A stretch of 64,000 bases of DNA from assembly GCA_010279815.1 (NCBI GenBank), contig QEOQ01000242.1, forward strand, positions 422,475 through 486,474, written 5' to 3'. Numbering within the stretch: position 1 is the first letter of the stretch; every line of letters starts with the position of its first letter. This DNA is from Brachionus plicatilis. Taxonomy: Eukaryota > Rotifera > Eurotatoria > Ploima > Brachionidae. Made by a program: the position numbers and the translations under genes. The notes beneath the pieces are model-generated. The model ran no database searches. It had not been told where the DNA came from and saw only the letters and a program-made list of their open reading frames with translations. Positions 58,201 through 64,000 of the stretch are shown in pieces.

Positions 58201-58808
58201 TATTTTTATTACAACAGGGTGTTTTATTAACAAAAATCTTAAGGGCGTTATATTTCAATTATTTTTATTTTATTAAAATTATTTTAAAATAGATAAATAA
58301 AATTTCACAATCGTATTTTAATATTATTTTCCCTACAAGATGATTAATTTAAAAGTTCATCAATTGTAATGTTTTTTTATGAATTAAAAAAAATAAACAA
58401 GTAAACATTATCAGATTATTTTTAATTACCTGCTTTTTTGGAAAAAAGTCATTATTTATTTATTTTATGGAATAAAAATATCAAATATTATCGGTTTATA
58501 GGATGAAAAATGAAAAAGTTTGTTTTCATTTAAAAAAATTGAAAAAAGATGTCAAAACAAATAAAAAAATTTAAATTACTCTTTGTTTTTTTCAAAAAAA
58601 AAGTGATTATTTAAAAAACATTCAAAATATCAAAATAAAAAATGTTTTATTTTTTTCTTTAAATTTTATTATCATGACCAATACAATAATCTCTGAAAAG
58701 GACTAATTAGAATTGAAAAAAAATGTTAGATTTTGTCATTCGCTTTGTCATTATCTAAGAATGGATCAAAGCATCAATCTATTTTAATATAAGTTAAGAA
58801 AAATATTT
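55286..58808. other. Intergenic, mostly featureless
   Basis: No gene supported. It contains the TIR element at 55849-56272, a GTGTCACGCC / GGGTGACAC hairpin near 57562-57586, and an inverted CCAGG-TAG pair around 57634-57663. The rest is AT-rich. Confidence 0.45.
55849..56272. mobile_element. Putative MITE with GTATTCCCTTGTT ends
   Basis: The left arm has GTATTCCCTTGTTCAATATT, GCAGCGTCCTAAACTCAAAC and ACATTCTTAACTTACACCAC. The right arm repeats these inverted (GTATTCCCTTGTTAAATCCA, ATATTGCAGCCTCCTAAACC, ACATTCTTAACTTACACCAC). Arms are about 100 bp with small indels. TTAA occurs just outside both ends but spacing differs; the duplication is unresolved. Confidence 0.7.
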
Positions 58809-60923
58809 CTAATTGTAATACTTCAATTTCTTTTCCTCAGTCTTTCTTAAATAAACTTTTCGTTTCTTCTTTCTGCAGAAAAAAGTTAATAAATCACAGA
58901 TAATTATTAAAAGAAATAAAAGAATTAGTATACATATTGCTAAAATTGATGATGTACTTATTACAGCTTTGATCGTTTTCATTTCATGTGATTCAATTTG
59001 GCATTTATCGCCAGAATATTTACTAAAGCATTTGCATTTGGGTTCAAAACCACCATCATAACAGACTCCATTTCGGGAACATGTTTCATTTTGGCATACA
59101 TCTATTTTCTTCTCACAATTAAGTCCATAAAACAAACTTGATCTATTGTAATTAGACATGCATTTACAAGTATAAGTCCTGTTATTAATGTTGTCTATGC
59201 ATGTGGCATTGTTTCGACAGGGATTTGAATTACAAGCCAATGTATTAATGTGACACTTGGTTCCAACATAATTTTTGAAGCATTCACATTCAAATTTCAG
59301 TGAATTTGATACTTTGCATTTACCATTTCCGGAACAATTAGATAAACAATCATTCATGTCTAAATTCAGCTGACTTAAATCCATTATTAATCCAATATCA
59401 AGAGATTCAAATTGAAAAAATTCACCCAAAGATAAATTTTTAATTTTTATTGATAAGTTTGATTTAGCTTCAGCTAATTTATCTGTCGAAGGTATTTTGA
59501 TTACATTAGTTGTTATTTCTTTTTGTGCTTGTGTTGTGATACTTGGTGTAAAGTTTTCTGTTGTTTGAAAATAAGTTCTTGATGATTGACTTGCAATTGA
59601 AGTTTTCTCTTTTGAACTCGTCATTAAACCATGTTTGGATGTGCTTTCCAAAGTCAGAAAAGTATTTTGTATTTTATCTGTTAAAGGTTTGCTTATTTCA
59701 TTATTAGTCAATTCTATTTGTGTTGGTTCTGTTAGAGTTGAAGTTTCCTCTTTTGAACTCGTTATTAAACCATGCTTGGATGTGCTTTCCAAAGTCAGAA
59801 AAGTATTTTGTATTTTATATGATTTAAATAATGTCATCTCATTTTTGGCAATAGTTGTAGTTTGTATTTTTGATGTTTCGAATTCAGCCATGCTGGTCAT
59901 TACTTCTGAACTGGTTGATTCAGATTTAATTGGAAATTGAGTTGTTTTTAATTCTAGCATATTATTAATCCAGTTTTTTGTTGTCAAAAAAATTAATTCT
60001 GGTTTGTTTAAGTTGACGACACCCAATATTTCTTCATGTGTGGTGATTAAATTTTTAATAATTGTTATTTTTGTTGAGTTCCACAATTTTATACGACCAT
60101 CTTCATGTCCAGTTATAAATACATCTGAGCTAGATACTTCAATCGTATTAATATCATCATCACAATATTGTTGATTAGGATAATCTAAAATGTCTGATTC
60201 CAAATCCCAAAAGCCTATTCCACATCCACCCAATAAAATAAATGATTCATTTAATATTTTAACTGCCCTGAAATTTCGGTTAAAATTTTTTTCATTTACT
60301 AAATAAAATAAATTGCTTGAATTTAATCCTAATATACACATTTTTGCGGAACATTTTGAGACAATAAAGTGTCTATTTAGAACATCAATTGATCTAATAT
60401 TTATATTTTGAGTTCCCAAATCATATGAACTTAGCATTGTAAGATCTTTTAATGAATAAGCAAATATTTTACCTCTTGACAAAGCGATTACAATTTTATC
60501 CAATTTTAGAACTTTCAAAACTCTGACTTCATCGAAATCTGCATTTTGAATTGAAATTTCGGTTTGGAGATCAAGTGACCATAAAATTATTTTATTTCTG
60601 TATCCTGCTAAAAAGTGGGTATCGTTTAAAATCATCACGGAATACACATGATTTTCAGTATCTGGTTCTAGTACAGTACCATTTTTATAAAACCAGATAA
60701 AGATGTCTTTTCCAGTTCTTCCTGCAACAACTACATTGATATCAATTCTCGCGTCCAAACTCAGAACATCACTTTTAGCGCATTTTTGGTATCTTATTGT
60801 ACCATCTAGTTCGAAAATTCTAATCTTATCATCATTACCTCCACTTGCAATCAATTCACTGGTTATAAAACCTTGGAATGAAAGCTTAAGATAAATAAAA
60901 AACCAAACTCTAAATTCATTCAT
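58809..60923 (-). CDS. Beta-propeller/EGF membrane protein (copy B)
   Basis: 704 aa, single exon, ATG at 60923. N-terminal hydrophobic segment (VWFFIYLKLSFQGF) may be a signal peptide. Residues about 25-320 are WD/propeller-like repeats (ELIASGGNDDKIRIF, DIFIWFYKNGT, KIILWSLDLQT, GIGFWDLESD, RIKLWNSTK). Residues about 330-510 are a Ser/Thr-rich, probably glycosylated stalk with a 47-residue direct duplication (QNTFLTLESTSKHGL twice, 141-bp period). Three EGF domains follow (about 525-557, 563-603, 609-641), a TM helix (about 653-682) and a basic cytoplasmic tail. Type I topology is inferred, placing the propeller outside the cell, which is unusual for WD-like repeats. The EGF-TM part is about 99% identical in DNA to copy A at 44.0-44.6 kb, the propeller much less. 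Confidence 0.85.
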   Translation of the reverse strand: MNEFRVWFFIYLKLSFQGFITSELIASGGNDDKIRIFELDGTIRYQKCAKSDVLSLDARIDINVVVAGRTGKDIFIWFYKNGTVLEPDTENHVYSVMILNDTHFLAGYRNKIILWSLDLQTEISIQNADFDEVRVLKVLKLDKIVIALSRGKIFAYSLKDLTMLSSYDLGTQNINIRSIDVLNRHFIVSKCSAKMCILGLNSSNLFYLVNEKNFNRNFRAVKILNESFILLGGCGIGFWDLESDILDYPNQQYCDDDINTIEVSSSDVFITGHEDGRIKLWNSTKITIIKNLITTHEEILGVVNLNKPELIFLTTKNWINNMLELKTTQFPIKSESTSSEVMTSMAEFETSKIQTTTIAKNEMTLFKSYKIQNTFLTLESTSKHGLITSSKEETSTLTEPTQIELTNNEISKPLTDKIQNTFLTLESTSKHGLMTSSKEKTSIASQSSRTYFQTTENFTPSITTQAQKEITTNVIKIPSTDKLAEAKSNLSIKIKNLSLGEFFQFESLDIGLIMDLSQLNLDMNDCLSNCSGNGKCKVSNSLKFECECFKNYVGTKCHINTLACNSNPCRNNATCIDNINNRTYTCKCMSNYNRSSLFYGLNCEKKIDVCQNETCSRNGVCYDGGFEPKCKCFSKYSGDKCQIESHEMKTIKAVISTSSILAICILILLFLLIIICDLLTFFCRKKKRKVYLRKTEEKKLKYYN
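59611..59898. repeat. 141-bp direct repeat in the stalk of copy B
   Basis: TTTGAACTCG-T-ATTAAACCATG and GGATGTGCTTTCCAAAGTCA occur at about 59611 and again 141 bp on. The unit is 47 codons, so the duplication keeps the frame of the Ser/Thr-rich stalk. Confidence 0.85.
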
Positions 60924-61502
60924 TTCAAATAAATTTTTTATTTAAATTTCAAATGAAAAAAATTCAGCTTTTTTAACAATTTATATTCATTAAAAATATT
61001 AATTTAAAAATAAATTATTTATAATTTTTAAACTTGCTAAGAAATTCTTTTGAGTTAGAAAACTTTTTTGCGTCAGACGGCGAACTGGTAAAATTTTTAG
61101 TCAAACATTTTCAAAAATCAACAACTAAAAAATTTAATAGGGAATAGATTGACTTAAAATATTTTCCCTCTAATTTATAATATAAAAGCTACTAATATAG
61201 AACAGTGTCTTTTTGTAAGAATTATAATTCCTAATTAAATAATCTAAACTTTTAAAATAGTCGAGATAAACCTTAAAAATGATGATATTTTAAATCGAGC
61301 ACAAAAAAATCTATAAAATTACGCATTTTTTTAATGTAAATAATTCTATTTGCGCATTAAAAATTTAAAAAACAAGCTTTCAAGCCATAGAGTAAAACAC
61401 TCTGGCTTTCTCGACAAGTTTTTTTATTTGCATAAGTAAAATGATGTTTATTTTGTAAACATGGTCAAGTTTTTTAAACAGATTTTTATTTTACTTCAAT
61501 TA
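60924..61502. other. Upstream region of copy B
   Basis: AT-rich; no gene or repeat recognised. It should include the copy B promoter. Confidence 0.4.
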
Positions 61503-61884
61503 GGGCAATTTGAAGTTTATGGGCATCTTGAAGTTTAAGATCAAAAAAATCAGACCAAATAGTATTTTGATTATAACTTTTGAATGGTATTTGAATAAAT
61601 GTTTTTGAAAATGCTAACCAATGCAAAAAAAATGCTAGATATTCTCTGCAAAAACTCTGCAATTAAACTGTGCCATTGAATTAAATACTTTTTAATGACG
61701 TGCATTTTCCTGCAATATTGCAGAGTTTCTGCAGAGCATTATCTAATATTTAGCATGTTTTTTGCGTTAGTTAGCATTTTCAAAAACATTTATTCAAATA
61801 CCATTCAAAAGTTATAATCAAAATACTATTTGGTCTGATTTTTTTGATCTTAAACTTCAAGATGTCCATAAACTTAAAATTGTC
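61503..61884. mobile_element. MITE with about 120-bp TIRs and perfect 8-bp TSD
   Basis: Arms starting GGGCAATTTGAAGTTTATGG / GACAATTTTAAGTTTATGG run inward through ATCTTGAAGTTTAAGATCAA and AATGGTATTTGAATAAATGT with near-perfect complementarity. TTCAATTA flanks both ends (61495-61502, 61885-61892). The central part has CTCTGCAATTAAACTGTGCC and GACGTGCATTTTCCTGCAAT. Confidence 0.9.
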
Positions 61885-62034
61885 TTCAATTACTAGGATT
61901 TAAAAAAATTCAACTCAAGTTCTGAATGAAAATTCACAAGATTTGGAAAACAGAAACGATACTTAATTCATAAAAATAAATTTAATTATTTTATAATAAA
62001 TTTAATAATTACATTTTCATCTGGTCAGACCAGA

Positions 62035-63850
62035 GGTTAAAAAAAGAGTATGAGAAAGCAAAATTCGAAGCTCTTAACTCGCTTGAAAAAGCAGTTCAAA
62101 ACTACGAGCGAAATCTCATCAGTCAATCTAAACTAAACCCAAAGTAACTTTATTCCTTTGTTAATAAGAAAAAAGACGTAAAGTCTAGAATAAGGGCATT
62201 AAAAACTGAAAATGGTAATGTAACCGATGAGGATGTGGAAATGGCTGTTTAGCTTAACGGATATTTTAGCTCAGTATTCATTTCTGAAGAGGAACCATTC
62301 CCGATTTGTGAGTCAAAAACAGAAAACATTCTGGAAAAAATAGAAAAAAATGAACTCGAAATAAAAAAAACGCTTTTTTTAAAACCAATTTTTAAAAAAG
62401 GGAACAAATTTCTCGTCTCGAATTACAGGCCAGTGTCCTTAACTTCAGTACCATGTAAGCTAATGGAAAAAATTATTAGAAACCAAGTGTTTAACCACTT
62501 GATTTCAAATAAATTAATTAGTGAAAGACAGAATGGATTTGTCAAAAATCGAATCTGTGTTACCAACCTGTTAGAGAAAATTGATCTACTAACTTAGAAT
62601 ACGCCTGTCGAATACCCATAGATATTTTACTAGCAGATTATTTAAGAGCGTTTGACCAAGTTAGACATAAAAGGTCTATTATTAAACTAGAGGCATACGG
62701 TATAATGAAAGACTGGTTTATTGATTTTTTTAGTGACCAAATACAGAGAGTCGTAATGGGTGACGCTATGTCCTAGCGGACCGGCGTTAAGAGCGGGGTA
62801 CCACGAGGATCGGTATTAGGGCCACTTATATTCATGCTTTTTATAAATGATTCGCCAGATATAATTGAAGGAAATAACAAACTTTATGCAGACGACAATA
62901 AAGTTATCTCACTGGTCAACACAAAAGAAGGAAAAGAATCAATGCAAAATAACATCAATAGACTACAAGAGTGGTCAACTAAATGGCAGCTACATTTTAA
63001 TGTCTAAAATTGCAAAATAATGCAAATAGGTAGAAACAACCCGAAGTATTCATATACAATGACCGATAAAGGTGATCTAATTAAAACGCTGTGTACAGTT
63101 ACGCGCGAAAAAGACATAGGAGTAATATTGTCTAATGCCTCAAAGTTAAAAATCATATTCATGCCATTACGTCGAAAGCAAATTCGATAAACTATTAAGT
63201 TCGTTTAAATATCTCGGTCTCGATATATTCAGGACGCTTTATTGCGCGTTTGTTAGACCTCACTTGGAATTTGAAGCTTCGGTATGGAATCCTTATTTCG
63301 CCAAAGATATAGATTTAATAGAGAAAGTTCAACAAAGAGCAACTAAAAGACCACCTAGGCTCAGATATCTGACTAATGATCAGCGATTAGCTAAATTAAA
63401 CCTAACGACACTTAAAGAGCGACGAGGAAGAGGTGACCATATTCAGAAATATAAAATAAACAACGGTATGGACAAGGTAGAATGACACTTCCCGCGTAAG
63501 AGTTAAAACTACAAAATTACAAAGGGTGATTACCAAAAATTTGAAAAAGAAAGATTTTATTCAAAATTTTCAGGCAAAGGAAGATTCTAGTTTTTCACGA
63601 ATCGTAAAGTTATTTCGTAGAATGCACTACAAATTAAAGTAGTAGAAGCAAAATCAGTTAATTCTTTTAAAGGAGGATTGACGAAGTATACACTTAAAAG
63701 GGGACATACTTAACTTGAGAATAAAAATATACGGTTGAGTAAATAATTAAAGTTTAAAAAATGAAGGTATCAAAGAGAGACTTGAAGTTTCTTTTCTCAT
63801 ATGACCACAGGGTCAGATGAGCAGTCTTCTAACACTACAACTACGACTAG
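62035..63850 (+). pseudogene. LINE retrotransposon, dead copy
   Basis: Plus-strand reverse-transcriptase pieces: DVKSRIRALKTENGNVTDED, NYRPVSLTSVPCKLMEKIIR, SERQNGFVKNRICVTNLLEK, then SGVPRGSVLGPLIFMLFIND, LYADDNKVISLVNTKEGKES (the YADD catalytic box) and LQEWSTKWQLHFNV. The end has FEASVWNPYFAKDIDLIEKV and KERRGRGDHIQKYKINNG. At least ten stops or frame changes interrupt it (for example at 62251, 62596, 62775 and 63004). The 3' end runs into a microsatellite-like ACTATCTATCTAATCT tail near 63850. No endonuclease is seen upstream; probably 5'-truncated. Confidence 0.85.
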
Positions 63851-64000
63851 TACTATCTATCTAATCTAAAATTTGGTTATAAAGTTTTAATTTTCTTTCA
63901 AAAAAAATAATGAATTCTCACCTAAATTATTTGTCATTTGCCTTCTGTATTAAGTAGACATAAAGTCTGTTTTGCTAAATAACCTTTCAATTGAGGCGCT
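63851..64000. other. Window end, nothing recognised
   Basis: AT-rich sequence after the LINE tail. Confidence 0.4.

Noticed and set aside
63264..63485. 73-aa plus-strand frame as a separate gene
   Set aside because: It is the C-terminal piece of the dead LINE, continuous with reverse transcriptase motifs upstream.

Overview
This is an AT-rich (roughly three quarters A+T by eye) window of animal nuclear genome. Genes are sparse and sit in a matrix of DNA transposons, miniature inverted-repeat elements (MITEs) and broken LINEs. Introns are mostly about 45-60 bp with GT-AG borders. The gene set (intraflagellar transport IFT46, peroxisomal 2-hydroxyacyl-CoA lyase, an FMRFamide-receptor-like GPCR, an ETS factor, an MCM9 relic, DTWD2, EGF/beta-propeller membrane proteins) points to a small ciliated invertebrate. 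A monogonont rotifer of the Brachionus type is my best guess; that is inference, not proof. I see no tRNA, rRNA or CRISPR.

Layout. 1-3.4 kb: mostly empty, with a decayed MCM9-like helicase gene (- strand). 3473-7103: a hAT transposon with TIRs, 41-bp subterminal repeat arrays and an 8-bp target duplication. 7.6-9.6 kb: a vWA/zinc-ribbon gene whose near twin lies at 22.5-24.3 kb. 9.8-16.7 kb: a nested transposon pile (CACTA remnant, two nested MITEs, LINE piece, Tigger-like element), much of it contained in a 4.76-kb inverted repeat with 1672-bp arms. 18.1-20.6 kb: a deleted hAT element and a GPCR gene with one in-frame TGA. 25.06-25.26 kb: a 207-bp perfect hairpin. 26.3-26.9 kb: LINE relic. 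27.07-27.5 kb: a 148-aa ETS gene. 27.8-31.2 kb: a complete seven-exon HACL1 gene ending in the peroxisomal signal SKL. 34.3-39.5 kb: a two-exon low-complexity gene, which may supply the IFT46 N-terminus, then IFT46. 44-61 kb: two EGF/beta-propeller membrane-protein genes flanking DTWD2 (five exons), a Mutator-like element and a caspase-like/WD40 fusion gene. 62-63.8 kb: a dead LINE.

Most unusual is the gene at 52942-55285. Three exons encode a caspase-fold domain, with both catalytic positions replaced, fused to a complete seven-blade WD40 propeller. There is no operon-like organisation; genes are independent units. The recurrent theme is mobile-element activity: at least eleven elements have recognisable 7-of-8, 8-bp, 9-bp or TA target duplications, and several are inserted inside one another, giving a relative chronology.
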